Source of the DNA: Liolophura sinensis
Taxonomy: Eukaryota; Mollusca; Polyplacophora; Chitonida; Chitonidae
DNA length: 64,000 nt
Direction of reading: 5' to 3'
NCBI RefSeq assembly: GCF_032854445.1
Contig: NC_088302.1
Location: 24,131,788-24,195,787, forward strand
Shown one piece after another: positions 1 through 15,800 of this stretch. Both the position numbers and the translations under genes were made by a program. A model generated the notes under the pieces. It worked only from the letters and a program-made list of their open reading frames with translations, was not told the origin of the DNA and did not search any database. How positions within the stretch are numbered: position 1 is the first letter of the stretch; every line of letters starts with the position of its first letter.

Positions 1-611
1 CTAGGATTAGAGTGTCAGCCATAGATTTATTGGGTTCGATATCAACTTAATATCAGATTATTTAGGGAATAATGTTGGGAAATTTAATCTCTGACCAGAG
101 TCCAGACCATCTTGTTGGCACAATGGGAAGTTTTTGTTGTTGTCTTGTCAAACTGTCTGTCCATTTGTCTATCTCATACGAACTCCTACAAATTGCAGCT
201 CTGAATGTCACAGGAAATGTGAATGAAGAAATGAGTAGGAAAACTAAGTCATTTTTGTAAATGCATGAACAGAATTGTAGGAGAGAGTTTGTACAATACG
301 TCAGAGATTTGGACTTAACACAGGAGTGAAAATCTGACTAGCCATTTTTAGTAGACAGTAAAAATCATGAAATATAATTTCAGCACTCAATTCATTAAAA
401 TCAGTTGTAACCATTTCAAAGTAACTAAATATTAAAATGGCAAAAGTGACTCAAATTTCCTCAAATGCCCTAAAGTTTTGTACATTTTTGCAACTACCTG
501 GAGAATGGCATAGTCAGCATGTAGGTATCAGATCGTTATCAAAGTATAACATGTATGACCATGTGTATTCCATGTTTTGTCAAAGTCAAAGTTTCTTATT
601 CCGCCACTCAC
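1..611 (-). other. FAT4-like intron (no exon seen)
   Basis: This should be intron 3' of the exon ending at 612. I see no cadherin motifs (DxNDN, LDRE) in any frame, no recognisable repeat and no RNA gene here. Confidence 0.5.
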
Positions 612-813
612 CAGAGTCTGTATCTGTGGCCATGGTGGTAAGTATACTGGTACCGACACTGGCGTTCTCCCACACCTCACCCTGGTAAGACATGGGGTCA
701 AATACAGGCACATTGTCGTTGACATCCAGGACATTCATATACAAGGTGATATTGGAGGAGAGGGAAGGTTCCCCACCATCCACAGCCTTCACGGTCAGGA
801 TATAGTGCTGGAC
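612..813 (-). CDS. FAT4: FAT4-like coding exon 4 (end of repeat 18, start of 19)
   Basis: A 202-nt exon. The acceptor CCGTCCAG|GTCCAG precedes 813 and the donor GACTCTG|GTGAGT follows 612. It reads VQHYILTVKAVDGGEP, in phase 0 after LDFEQ of the previous exon. The linker VNDNVPVF follows, then the first half of another repeat to ATDTDSG, leaving in phase 1. The next exon is not visible in 1-611, so the gene continues beyond the left edge. Confidence 0.88.
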
Positions 814-3800
814 CTGGACGGACAAATTCATACACAACTAACGGACTGGACATGGACAAGTGGTAGACAGAAAGCTTTAATTTCATCAAATACACATTAA
901 AAAATTGAATAAAACTTGAATGAAAACCGAAGACTTTGATGAAATCTTCAATTTCATTAAGGAAAGTTGAACCAAATATCCCAACAACTGAATTGGTATG
1001 CAACATTGTTATAGAGTTATATTGTTTTCAAAACAATCAACAACATTCCCAGAGGAAATGGCCTAAACACAAAAAACTATATGAATATCAAATGTTTTTT
1101 TTGTGCTGATGTACACGCAGACTCTCTTCAAGTATTGGAAACAATTACAAATGATTAACAATGTTGATCAGTTTTGTTTTGTCTATACCAATGCTAATGT
1201 CAATCAAGACAATAATGTACTGGAAGCCTACTTGTATTCTCAGTAGAAATCTTTGGAAAAAGGATGATTTCGCGCTCGATGTGCAATGGGGCATAAAATA
1301 GGGGATCAACTGAATGGTCTTCAGTTTCCTGTATGTCTAGGTGTCACTAATGCTTAGATTTTTATTACAGGAAACATTGGTAATATTAATGTCTGAGCCA
1401 TCAATTACTGTAACAAATTACCTGTTCAAAGTCCAAGTGGCCAATCAGAGTAAAGGTTCCACGAGTTGGGTGGAGCTGAAAAACATCACTGCCCCAATCA
1501 GACGCCAGGACATAGGTCACATGACCATTGTTTCCCTCATCACTGTCTGTTGCCAGGACGCTGGCCACTGTTGTGGAGAGCGGGGTGTTTTCCGGGATGT
1601 CGAAGGAAAAAGAAGACTTTTTGAATTGTGGAGCATGGTCATTGATATCGGTAAGATCAATACTGACTAGTGCCTGAGAGTCCTGCAGGCCATCGCTGGC
1701 TCGTACCCTCAAATGGTGGTGTGGTTTTCGCTCTCTGTCCAGCGGCTTCAGGTTGGTGATTTCACCTGCAAAACAGTAAAACAGGGTCAAAGTAAAGTTG
1801 AAGCACTTCAGTCTGCCAACACTTAAAAGTTTTGTACAGTTATAGAGCGAGTGATACATCTTTGTAATACGTTGACGATCTATAATTTACAAAACCCTGA
1901 AAAAAAACAAAAAAAAAACGTGAGACTTCAAGGCTTGTTTAAGAAATACATGACATAGTCAATGCATTTTTTTTTTACAAGACTTCCTCACAAACCTACC
2001 TTATAATCCAAGTTTTTGAAAGCAGTGCCCCAGAATAAAGTTGCCAAAATTGTATTGTGCTACTTAATCAGCTGCCACCATTTCACTTGGATTTTGCGTC
2101 CAAGAGAAAAACTTTTTCACTTTAAATTCTCTCTTCACCGTACAAATTGCTCCTTTATTTCATAGTAAAATTCCAAGACTTTTATCATGTTATATTGGCT
2201 GATGTCTTATGAGTAGAAGTTTTCGTATCCTGTAATGAAAACTGCAATGTAAAACTTTTCTTAAATCTTGTATTGAGTCAAATACTCAAAAGTCCAACTC
2301 TATGGAATTAGAAATGCCACAAAGAATACATATATTCTAAAGTAGCTCCCTTTATTTGACAGACACTGGCATTTAGGTTGGCTGTGTCACGGTACCAATT
2401 TACTAAATTTCGTTCATACATTTTTCATTGTGTCATTGCTTGGTCTTTCATCTCCTCTCTAACACTCAACCTAACAAAACCACCATTGTGACACCTTCTA
2501 TAGTCTTATGACAAAACAAAGTACAGGACTAGCAGAAATCAGGTTAATCTACGAGAGAGAAAAGATGATGTGATGTCAGCCTTGACGGGTACATCTAGCT
2601 CACAAAGCCGACATACAGCTAAGGGTTCACTTTACCATACACTGACTTCTTTATTAACTTCAGAGAAGACTATAGAAATGAAATCTACAGTACACTTGAT
2701 GAACTTGTTGGCAACATGAGGTCAACCACTTATTAATATGCTTGTACATCAATGTACATCACAGCTTAATGTGCGTCACTCAAATCAGCCCTAATTATAG
2801 TGTGTATAGAGTATACTGGGGCATATTTCATATAAATTATTAATTACATTAAGAGATCAGAACTGTACTAAAAGGAAGCTGCTGAAAAATTGATTCACTC
2901 TGGTTGGGTATTCAGCAGCCCACAGTTCACCTCACCGTTTGAGATAGAATTAGAGTTAACGGCAGCAAAGATAAAACTGATTTCGCTCATGCCATCAAAA
3001 CGTCTACACTTACAAGTAAAGCTTCTTAAACACTAGTTGATACCCATCATCCTCATATTTCTTGAAAAACTTTAATTCATGTATAAACTGATGTAATTAT
3101 AAATGTACATTATTTTCTATTGGGATAATTGATGAAAAGGTGCTTTACCTGATGCATCAATTCTGAAGGTATCATCATCATTTCCTTCCACAATACTTAG
3201 TGTCACCTCCCCAATTACATCGCTGTCCTCCACGGTTACCTTGGTAACGCTGGTGCCCACCATTTGGGTCTCTGGCATAGAGATGTAATAAACAGTCTTG
3301 GAGAATTTGGGAGGTGTGTCATTTTTGTCCTTCAGCTCAATTTGAACCTGGAAAATATAAATATATAAATATATGTACATTTAATTGGAGGATATGTATT
3401 ATTTCAAAATGTATGACATTACGAAGACCTGATTTCTTCTACCTTTTCACTGACCTCAGCAACCAATATTTTGAAACATTCTGAGAGAACTATAGGATGT
3501 GGAGAAATAATTTGCACAATTTTATGAAGCTTGCATCTTTAATGACACAAACAAATCATTTTTAGTGTGATTTTCAGAATAATTGTGTACACAAATGCCA
3601 CTGAAAAGATGATTTCGGTGGTTGAAAAGGTTGGAGACTTCCAGTAAATATAAATGTTATAAGTCAACTACATTTAACTGGAGGAGGGTTGTATATTATC
3701 CATCTATATCTATGAAGACATTTATATGAGACCCTTGTTACAGCATATATTACAACAGCTCCCAGTTTATAGTAGCCTTAACACTAATCTCATATATATC

Positions 3801-6800
3801 TGAGAGCCACAATTGTACAAACATCATATGACTGGGCTACATGTTGATGCCATCACATATGCAATCAGTACAAAGTGCAAAGAAATTTCATTACAGGTAC
3901 ACAAAGTTCAAAGGAATTCCTTATGGATGTGTAAATTTGTACACCTAGTGCACTCATTCCTCAGCAGGAGACTTGCCATATTAAACTGATTAATCAACCT
4001 ACTTAAACAGAGATTACGCACTTCATAAAAGGGTAATCTTTTGAGGGAATTACGTCATCATAGCTTGTGTTTTCTGTATTTATGTAAAAAATACAGGTAT
4101 ACACATAGGTGAGTTGTGTTTTCATCAGAACTCGGGGATATCAGTGAGGAATCGATACATGCACGTACATGTAATATCTCTCTAAGTATATAAAAATTAT
4201 ACATGTACAAAAGACATGTAAAATAAATTTATTTAATTTATTTGACTGGTACATGCACAATAAAAACACGCCTCTTCGTTTACTGTAGGAATGAATGTAT
4301 CCGCACACATATCACATCCTGGTATTCACAACCCATGACGCTGATTAAGGCTCATTATATCCTGTAGTAAAACACCCCAACAATTGCATACATTTATCAG
4401 GGTTTTTTATTTCTCTTCCGAATGGCTGGGTTACAACAAAGCCTGATGACTGACCATCAGTTTACAGCGAACCTTTGGCCTGACCTCAACATCAAAGTAC
4501 TATGCTCAGACTGCCTAAGGGCAGGATGTGGCCAGTATACAGCGTCTTCAAAGCTTCCAATAAATCATAAAAGCGAAAATGCTTCAGGCAAATCCAGAGG
4601 CCGCGATCATAACTGCGTGCTAAGGACTGTCTGCCTGAGGCCAGTTAAACAGGTACAAACCTATCAGGGCTTACAAATGAAACAGACCTTGTTTTCACCT
4701 GTATTACCTGATCAAAGACACAGGTAACATTTGTAGCGCCTTGCTTTACATCTAGTAACGATATCGGTGAGTTTCAGGTAAATCAATAGTTTGATATAGT
4801 GTGTGATAACGTCAACAGTAGAAATACAGTGTAGATTCAATGCCCATGATAGGGGGAAAAGCTGTATTTTTACGTACATGTACAGCTGTAAATATAATGT
4901 TTACCACCTTTCCCCATCCAAAAAAATACAATAAAATGGCTATCCTCCAAAAGTAATTAAGGTGCTCTCATCTTTTCTTTATTTTACTTGAGAATTTTTC
5001 ACTTGTATGCAGGTGGTTATGTTTATAAGTGGAAGAAATCAGAAAATGCCTGAAGAAAACCACTGGTCAATCTTTGATGAGTACACGTACATCTCCAACC
5101 TCCTGACTTAAGATCTCAGCCATACAGCAAGAGCTGGATTTGAACCTGCAACCCTAATATTATTCAGAGCCAAATAGCCATAGATGAGAATAGAGATTTA
5201 GCTGTATTAGCTAGTAGAGGCACTGGGCGTTTTTGAGGTCGTAATGATAAAAGCAAGATATTGTATCAGCTTCATGAAAATGACCAGGAAAACACACTTA
5301 GACCTGCACTTTATCGAGGATCTTGCATATAATATAGACTATGTTGTACAGTTGAGCTTTTGAGGTGGAGTTGATAAAGTCAAGATATCGTATCAGTTTT
5401 AGGAACCTTAACAAGAGGAAATACACTTACATGTAGATCTCCACTTTACAGAGTATTCTGCATGTAGACTATGTTGCATAGCTGTACATACACTGTAATT
5501 CTATTTCCCTCAGGGCCTCCATGGCTCAGTTGGTTAGCGCGCTAGCGCAGCACAATGACCCAGGAGTCTCTCACCAATGAGGTTGCTGTGAGTCAATTCC
5601 AGCTCATGCTGGCTTCCTCTCCGGCCATACGTGGGAAGGTCTTCTAGCAACCTGCGGATGGTCGTGGGTTTCCCCTGGGCTCTGCCTGGTTTCCACCCAC
5701 CATAATGCTGGCCGCTGTCGTATAAGTGAAATATTCTTGAATATGGTGTAAAACACCAATCAAATAAATAAACAAATAAATAAATCTATTTCCCTCATGA
5801 GTACATGCACCTCATTAGATTGATCACATTTTGTATAGTTGTACTGATAATAACATATCAATATGGATGTAGAAGACACCAGTTACAGGTGGATGTACAT
5901 GTATGAACAGTAGACATACACTGTAAATCTTCAACCTTTTCAACTACTAAAGCACTTTTTTCGGTGGAATGCATACATACAATTATTATGAAGATGATGC
6001 TAAAAAGGATTTGTTTGTGTCACTGAAGATGCAAGCTTCATAAAACTATACACATGATTTTTCTACACCCCATAGTTCTCTCAGAATGTTTCAAAATATT
6101 GGTTGCAGAGGCAGTTGAAAAAGTTGAAAAATGAAGGTATGTGTAAGTTCATAAAGTACATGACAGGTAGTTAACCAAATTCCAATGATTCCCATGCACG
6201 AAATGTACAGGCATATGGAGTCATTCATTTACTGTTATCGCAGTGAGTAACGTCCATGTCTTTGTCAGGATCAAAGAGAAATAACAAGCAAAAAAGCAAA
6301 CTGTCCGTTGTTAAGATGAGTACAAATTTGGCTCCAACTATAATTGGACATTTTAATAACAGTCATTTGAGTACAGAGCTTCACTTCACAGATCTGCTAG
6401 TTAAAACTAAAAATCACCATTAATGGTATCACTGTACAACACTGAAAAGTCCTGTACAGCAATTTTACTAGCCTAGCATAGTTTCTTGTTTATCACCTTT
6501 TTATCCAGAAAAAAATGATTGTAATGTGTACAAGGGATAGATCATGCAGAAAAGAAATAGCAGTGTGTATGGTGCATGAGTAGTGTTTTAGCAAGCAGCA
6601 ATGCTGTGAGCCTAGTCAGTCGTAGAATATACATGTAAGTGTGGAACTACGCAGGCCCCGAGTACGTCACCGAAAACAACCGTCACTTTTCCAAAAACTG
6701 GTTTGCATGGACATGATGGATGATCCTTGTCAAGTGTTCGTCATACATACTAAGTGATTTCCGGTAATTATTCCCTAATAAATCACAGACTGTCCAGCTT

Positions 6801-9800
6801 TAACCCTCATCGGAAAAATCGTGTCCATATAACCCCACAATAGGTTCACTATCCAGGCCCTTGTCTGTTTATAAATCACCAAAAAAAAAATTATGCTGAC
6901 CGGGCTTGTAAAATGGCCCACCTACAAGTACATACCGCTGAACACAAGTCTTTAAGTTTCAATTTAGATTCCAAAGCATCAAGCTTTTTTTGGCTTGTTT
7001 TTGTTTTATTTTATTTTGGGGGGGGGGGGGGGGGGTGGCGGTAGGATGATTGACAGGAGTGAATGACAAGTGGGTGTAGCCAAAATCTAAGAATTGATGA
7101 AAATAACTCGCACACTTATGACAACAGCAAACAATGAAACTCTTTTATAGAGGAACATGCATTTGGCATCTCGAACTCGGTGAACCAAGTGCACATCTGA
7201 CAGCATTTATCCCCTTAAGCCTAATTAAAACTTTGTCATATGATCTCAAATCTATAATATTTTCATGTTGCACGCATGCCCTTCTTTCCAATCTCAGCTA
7301 TAACAGACACCATTGTTCCTTCGGATACCATTTGTTTTACTGGCCAAAAAATTTGTCCACAGCAATGTCTTTCTTTAAAGATGCCAGCGCCAAATTCATA
7401 AATATTCAGGGATTTCTTTACTCTGTGAGACATCAGGGCAATTAAACTTTAACAAATGTGACATTTTTACTGCTGAAAAGCCATTAACGATGACTTGGGA
7501 TGGTCAGATTCAATGACACACACATTCAGCCTGAAATGTATATTCATGCTGGAAATAAAACACTGAAACTACATCTTGTATGAATCACGCAAATGCAAGT
7601 ACCTTAATCTCTAAACAATGACCAATTCCCTTCATTTTATGTCTAGTTTTTTTGTTGTTTAATTATGATACACTGTAAATGTTAACATTTCAATATCAAC
7701 TGGAAACTTCATAGACAAAAACAAGAAGACAAAAAGGTAACACACCACATATTTAAGGGAAACTCAATTATTTGATTGGTGTTTTATGCCGTACTCAAAA
7801 ATATTTCCCTTTTACAACAGTGGTAGGGAGGAAAACCACAGCATTGTGGTGGGAGCAAACCCAAGGAAACTCAAGACCATTAACATGTTGCTGGCAGACC
7901 ATCCTACGTGTGGCGGGAAAGGAGAGAAACCTATTGATTAGTTCCAACCACACGTATATAGAGTAAATGAATCCAATATTCCCCAGAGCTGTGTCTATTT
8001 TCGTATGCATGTCACCGAAAATCTACTACATAAAGTGAAGAGTTCCTTTGATGTATTATGCATACACTTATCATATGTACATGAGTGTGCTGTCCTTGAG
8101 CAGAGCACAAAGCAATTGCATAGCATCTGCAGATTGATTTGTCAGACCAGTCTTAAATATTAGTAAAACAAATTAGTTAAATAAAAGTAAAAAGTTACCT
8201 ATCCTATCTCAATTGAATTTAATTCATTGACTTTAATTCACTTGTCAGGTCCAGAGTGTTCATCGGTTGATTGTTTACTGTGAAAATACAGTAAATCTTA
8301 CAGGATTTGCTGCAGAATACTGTGTGGGTATACATACATGTACATGCCAGTACCAGCAATGTTTTTAAAAACACTCTGCTTTTTCAATTTAAAAGGGATT
8401 CTTGAACTGGCCAGCAATCTGCTTCACTCAAGTGGCAATTAAGGGGAACAGCCTGGTTGCTTAGATGAATGGCTTATGTTTTTCAGCACATGTCAGGATA
8501 CTACAGAGTTCACAGAGTGACTGGGATGTACAGAGCTCTTTGCCTCTAAGAAATAAAGTAGCGAAGAGAAGGACGACCAGTAAAGTAAACCATGCACCCA
8601 ATGCCAGTTGTCAGTTATCACAACCCTGCAATACTTCCTATCAACACATTATTTTTTAATTAGGACCTCCCCTTAACACAACAAGCCTGGGGTGTTGAAA
8701 CTCGTCCCTGGAAAACCCTGGTCTCAAAGGAAACATTTGGTAAGGCAGAATGCGCTTAAGCTAACAAGTCATACACTCTCTGCAACAGACGCCTCTATCT
8801 ACTGGCCTACTTAGATGGCATCTCTCTCTTGTATCCTTGTCTACTCAACTGTACATGAACTTCTATCTATATCGCCTGTAAGTACCAGAACTAACAGGTC
8901 TGCAAATCGTATTGTCCACGGGTACTATTACACCAATTACACCACCACCAACACCGTACATTTGTAAATATGCTTGTGTTTGAAAAAACACTGCATACAA
9001 CACCTGTAAAGCTCTGTAACACAACACAGGTACTGTGCATGTATGAATGCACACAAGTAATGAGCAAGCCAATTTCTCCCATCTTTTCCTCATTGTACGA
9101 GTATATAAAATATTGTTCTAATCCTGCTTCATGCCAAGTACATGTATACACAGAGAGGAAGGTTTGGGTCAACTGACCCAAAAATCTGAGTAATTCAATG
9201 GAGCTAATTCGACTCAGAAAACTGAGTCATATCACCAAATCAGTCAAGAGACACATCTGGTTATATTTTGACTCATTTGGTTAGTCGGAAAACTCACAGG
9301 AGTCATCCATGACTCAGCTAACATGGTCAAATGACTCCACTGAATTACCCAGATTTTTGAGTCAGTTGATCCAAACTTTTCTCTCAGTGTATGTTTACAT
9401 GAACTTTGCCCTACCAATTTCAAGTACGTCGAACAAATACTGTATTATACATGTATAAGAACATATGGGTGAGGCCAAAATATTTCTGAGTACGGAGTAA
9501 AACACCAGTCAAATAAATAAATTAAAAAATAAAAACATATTGTTGATACATGTACATGAGAAGTGCATGAAAACAGAGGGTCTCAAAAAGACACCTCATT
9601 ACTGCTTAACTCCGTGCCATTTTTGACTGGCATAGCACATGTTAAAAAGTTTTAATTTGCTATCTTTTGTAACCTTCAATGCATCGCCATGTTAATAGAC
9701 AACATGTGCATGTAGCAGTTCTATAGGATACATGTAGCAAACTACATGGATTGTAAACCTAACTCCACATACACAACAAACTTTGGGTTATGCAATTAGA

Positions 9801-12800
9801 ATGTACATTAGAACAGAGGCAACATGCTATAAAAAAAAAACAAGTCTAAATGAATTAAGGTACTCATTTAGCCTATAAACATAGTTCTAAAAACTCTGAA
9901 CAGCTCCAAAATAGACACAGAAAAGCAGGGTAATATGTTAATGTGGACAAAGGCCTGCAGTGATGGCTTTTTGTCTCGGAATCAACTGCTGCTGTTTCAT
10001 GGGAACACAGTTAAGATGAGACATACGTGTACATGTTTGCGTTAAGAGGCTTTGAAGTCACCTGCTGTTTGAAGCCATATTGTAGATGTTTTCATTGCCA
10101 GTTGTTAAGCTGTTGTTAATGTCTATGACAATGTTAAATCTCTATTTTTCAGTTCATTTAGTTCCACACAGATTTTGTTATCTCTATGAAGATCTCTGCT
10201 TACAAGTTCTTAAATGATCCCCAATGGTTCACCTGAAGTGGGCAAACAATAAGACTGACCAATTGTGCCAGTGACCACAGCAATAAACCAACCCACTGAC
10301 CACTCTCATAAACCAAGTTTTATGGCCATTTAGGACAAGGCGGAATGGTCAGAAAAACTGACCAGACGCTACCTGCAATGCCTGGAGACATCTCTAGGTG
10401 ATTCAGGTAGATTTTACAACTTTGAAGAGCCATTACATCAACCATTTTTTCTAGACAACTGCAGGAAACTATCATCCCCCCAGACCAGACAATAGGTCAT
10501 CAAATGATCTATCGTGCCCTCTTCCTCACAGCTGCCCCATAATGCCATGCATACTGCGGCAACTTCAAGGGAAACAAGAGTGCCTGCGGCATTATTCAGC
10601 AAAAATCCATGGAAATGGTTCATAAACTTCCAGACAGAGACAAAGGATGATTTTTACTACCAAATAAATACATTTTATGCCAGGTAAGATGTTCAGCTCC
10701 TGTGGGATAGATTCCATCATGTCTTTTCAAACAAAAATATAAATGAACAGAGTACCCAACCATTTCTGCCTCAGAAATAGTTGTTACACGTAACAAAGAT
10801 AAAACAAAAAGTTACAAATAAATACAAAATAAAAACTGGCATCACAGTAAATATAAATCATACACAAATGCACAGACAAATTATCCAGACAGTTTTCAAA
10901 ACAGCATCTCTGGCTATCAGTAACATTACATATGCATGTGCATGCACGTTATGTTATTAAACAGCAGACAAATTCTTCCTATGTGAAAAAAAAATGTAGG
11001 CAGATGGTAAATGCCATGGGTCAGGCCATGTTTAATGTTAATACGATATGACAAGTTGTGTGGGTAAGGAATAAACTACACAGGTTTCTTAACTGACAAA
11101 ACTCCCTTAGCACTTGGTAATTACCATTTCAAAAAGCTGAATTAACTCTGACAGTGTCAGCGGGAAGCCACACAAATACGTTCAGAGATATACGAATGTG
11201 AGTTCCAGGGGCATCTACACACTTCAATGGGTTTTTTTTTTTTCTGTAATTTAAAGAACGAACAGTAAACTGCAAATGAAACTAAATAAAATGTCAGAAT
11301 TATTGTCTGAGTGGAAACTACAGGGAGGTTAGCACATAATTTGTTTTTTTTATACTCACCCATGACAAATTTTCTGTTCTTTATTAACACAGAACTACAG
11401 TCCAATGAAGCTGTTGGAAATTTTTATGTTCCATACAAGTATTAGTATATCATATGTAAGCTTCTATTAAAACAAAGTAAAACCTTTATAATGTGAACTT
11501 CCTGATAAATTTGACAGCTAACTTCCTTCTGATTTTTTATCCACTGTGCCTATCGATGGTATATTGCACAGTAATGCTCCAGGGTTACTTCATAATTACT
11601 TAACCCCACCAAAACTAACAAAAACAAATAAAGCTTGAGTATTTTGAAACAAAAGAGGATGCAAATTTCTGGATTTAATAAGATCCTTTACTGGTAAACT
11701 ATTAATATATGCAAAAAAAGTATCTTTGAACAAATCAAAGCAAAAAAATTTTCGTAAGTGGAAGAAAAAACAATAATTAAAACCCAAAGTTTTGAGATAA
11801 ATATTTTTTCAACATCTTCTTATCTAAAAATAACTGAGTTTGCTTTTTTGCGATTAACTGAATTATGTGTTTATTGAGCATTAAAGTACATATACACTGT
11901 AATTTGTTTTAGGGCCCATGACATGGGGTACATCTGGAGATTTAAAATCAATTTAAAATCTCAAGCATACTGCAACACACATGTGTACCAAGTTATGTGT
12001 ATTGAATCAGGTATTATTTGTTACTTCTACAGAGTGTGAAACAGGTCGTGATGTGTGTGCATGTACGTGTGTGTGTAGCTACACAAGAATATGGTACTAT
12101 GTACCATCATCTAGACAGTGTTGTTTTACACTGTAGAAAGTATACCTAGAGTGCTTAAGTGCACCCTCACAGGTCCCGAATTGTGATGTCTGACCACAGA
12201 AGAGCAAACAGGTGCTACAGTGTAACATCACCTAGACTGTGCTGGGGTAATGGTACAGCCATAGGGATGTCTACCTTCACAGGTCCCGATTTGTTATGTT
12301 TGACCACAGAAGTCTCCTGAAGTCCAGGCCAGGAGGATACATTGTTAAAGGCTGACTAGCCAAATATTGACAACAGCTTTCTCAGACAAGACAAAACTTT
12401 TTGCTGGACCATGCTAAAGCCAAACCCTTCTCACTACCCCTGATACAGGGCCGAATGATGTTGACACAGAGGGCTTGTATTGACTACAGCCAAACAGAGT
12501 AGCCCCAGCCAAGGGTGGCCCACAATGGGCGGACTATAAAAGATCTGCTGGCTCTATAGACCCAGATCGTCAATGATGACAGCCTATGTGGCAGGCACTG
12601 GCCCTGTATTACCTATGTCAGTACACTTCCACTGTCCCTCTTCGCAAATTGATTCACCAGCCTATACTAAATACCTGTGAACAAACACTCTGCCTCCCTA
12701 CAGTCAGTCCATTTCAGGCCACTTTTACAACAGGTAAATATACCTTCAGATGCACTATGTGCACATGGTAAATCCAGAACAGCATCACCACGCCCTCAAA

Positions 12801-15800
12801 ATCAGACTATCAAGAGTCGGGACAAAAAAATTTATCGCTTTATATTCCTGAAAACCATGTCCATTCTATCACAAAACCAGTAGAGCAAAGGCTATCTTTC
12901 CACTATCAGATTAACAACAAAGTGGTTTTTCCTGAAAGCCACACATAAAAACTGTGTTTATTTGGCAGAAATAATGATTTCCTCCATCACATGACGCATT
13001 TCATTATGTTCAGCCAGGTGAAATGATTTGCATTATGACAGGTACAACATAATGATACGCTGGTCTCATTTGGCCACCATACACTGGGCTGTCAAATGAG
13101 TGTAGACTTCAGACATAATAGATATCGCTTACAAATGATGGCAGGGAGGGGTTGTCTTACCATGAAAAAAATCTATGAACACGGATACTAGATCAATTAA
13201 GTGGAGATTTTATGTCAAACCTTATACCAGTTTCTAGCACTACAATTACATCTTTTAATTTTAACCTGCAGATGCTACTAGCACTGACACAAAGTTTAGT
13301 GCACTACCCCTCCCACACATGCAGGCTCTTCCGCACCCACAGAGGAATTTACTTAATTCATGTACTTAGCTGTTACTGTCCTGGGGTTACTAGACCCCTA
13401 GGTATAAACACAAACTCATGACAAGACTACATCATTCTTGTATCCTGTTTCAAATACTCCCATGAAATCAATACATCTAATTCCTGATGCAAATCTGTAT
13501 TTATCATCTTTATGGTCATTAAATGTTAAAACACATGGAGAGTAACGACCATATACTTAGAGACATCTTCAAATCATTTCAATGCGAGTAACACTTCTAA
13601 CCGACAATGCATACAAGTTTGAGCTGATCACCACCCTAATCTTTTTAATTATTTTGCCATCTCAATTAGTTTTTCACCTGTAATTTTGCAAAAAAAAAAA
13701 AAGGCCTCTTTATATACATACATCTACATGTATTCTCTTTCAAACTCATAATGCGTGAATATTTTTACCTTTCAGTCCTTGATTTTTGATAATCCTATAT
13801 GTAATCTTAATGAACAGGTGTTTCGAACACCACTGCCAGTAAAACATTCAAGCACACACATTCATTTTAGCCAGACATCTACATGTGACAACTCCAGCCT
13901 GCATGAGTCAAAACAAGGATAAATGTCTACACATATTGCCAATGACCCAGCCATTAAGTAGTCATATATCAGCTTGGAGTTCGTGGATAAGGGACAGATA
14001 TTCTTTCATCTGCTATTGATAACGACAGGTAACGATAATAGGTCAACAAAACAAGAGCCTCCTTTAGGGTGTGTGATTGGGTTATAAATATTACCCCCAG
14101 GGTGGCAGGGTAATTTCCACATAAAACACCCGGAGACAATCGCACTGCTGCAGTATGAAGGAAATTGGTACATTATGATAACACTGGATATTTTCATATA
14201 TAACATGTATATGCTCCTGTCATACAGTGTAATGAACATTTTTAATATTTTTAGATGTAATAAAAAAATAATGTGTATCCTTTGGCATAGATATGCTTAA
14301 GAGATGTAACAAAATGTACATCTTTTCAGACAGCAAAATTACACACGTACACTGCATCAGAGGAGGCACAGTCCTGCCCTTTAAGCAACTGAGTTCTTGG
14401 GGGCGACTGGAAGCAACTGCAAGCATATGATCGGATGATGGTTTTAGTTGATCTACGCATACTGCGATCACCGACAACTGCTGACTTAGCATTGCTTGCA
14501 GTTGAACATGTTGTACTTTTCTGCAACTCGAAGCATCCAGTTGTACCCAGTTCCGTCGATCTACGCTTGCTTGCATCCACTTGGTCACAGCTGCTCCCAG
14601 TGATGCACAAGTTACTCTATGAAAATGGCGACCACCGAGTGGACGGATGAGGTGGGAAATAATCTCATCAATATTTACATTTGAGATCCCGTGCCTTTTT
14701 ACGTGATCCTAGAGTACCGAGACAAGGGTCGTTCATAGATGGGCGCCATCAGTGCAGTGATATCCCCCCAAATTTGGGGATAATTGTTGATATTCAACAA
14801 TTATCAGTATCAGATATTTACAATGTAATAAGTATTTTCAGATTCCCTGAGTCTAAATCTGTATCAATGGTATAAAATCTCAGCATCACGGTTGTAAAAA
14901 GCATGGCGCCTAAGTACATTAGAGATGTAATCTCAACAGAGGCAGTAGGTACATTTCTATTTTAGAATGCGATATTTGGAGGCTTAAATGGACAAGAGAA
15001 TTTTCCAAGAAACCTTCACTTTCAAAAGAAAAGAAAACTTACAGGTATATTATATTATATCAATTACATCCATGCATCGTGCACAAGTGCCCCCACCATC
15101 ATAAACTGTCATAAGTGCTGTCATAAGTATCTGCTCACAGTTGCATCCAGACGTAGTCGTCCTATGGGCACCGAAACTTAATCCGATCAGATGCTGCCAG
15201 TTGCTCACTTTTTCAACGTAAGTGCAACACATATGTCAACTGCGTCGAGTTGTACCCAGTTACTTACGATCGCACATTGACCTACGCCCTTCATTAATCA
15301 CCCTCATTGTTGTGTACATTGTTGATGAAGATGCACTGGTAGATTGAGTAAGCTTGAGATAAGAAAGATGATGTAGAAAAGCATTTCGCTAAGTGTAACA
15401 TGCCTACATGTAGCACTGATGTCATTGTAATGTGGCCAGGGAGAAAGCCCCTAAGACAGACGGCTTGGGTTAAATTTGGGTGATTCTGACCTTTCCTGAG
15501 CATGCAAAAGCTCTGCCAGACAGGTGACAGGTCTTGGAGAATTACTGGTGCACCAAAGGACCCGAGCATGACCAGTGCTGACATTTCACAGGTAGACTTT
15601 AGCACAGTTACCTGGATTTTGGCAATCAACTGTTCCATTGTGCTAGAGTACCTTGCAGGGATTGGAAGATCAGATTTAAAAATTAAAAAAAAAAAATGAA
15701 TAGCACCAGAATACATCCACACCGCTCACCTGAATTTCTCGCAAGAAATTTATATGGCAGTAGACGTACATAAATGATTACATACATACATGTACACACA

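Noticed and set aside
15294-15722. 142-codon minus-strand ORF in the large intron
   Set aside because: No recognisable motif, a homopolymer-derived Phe run, an overlapping ORF on the other strand, and no splice or promoter support.
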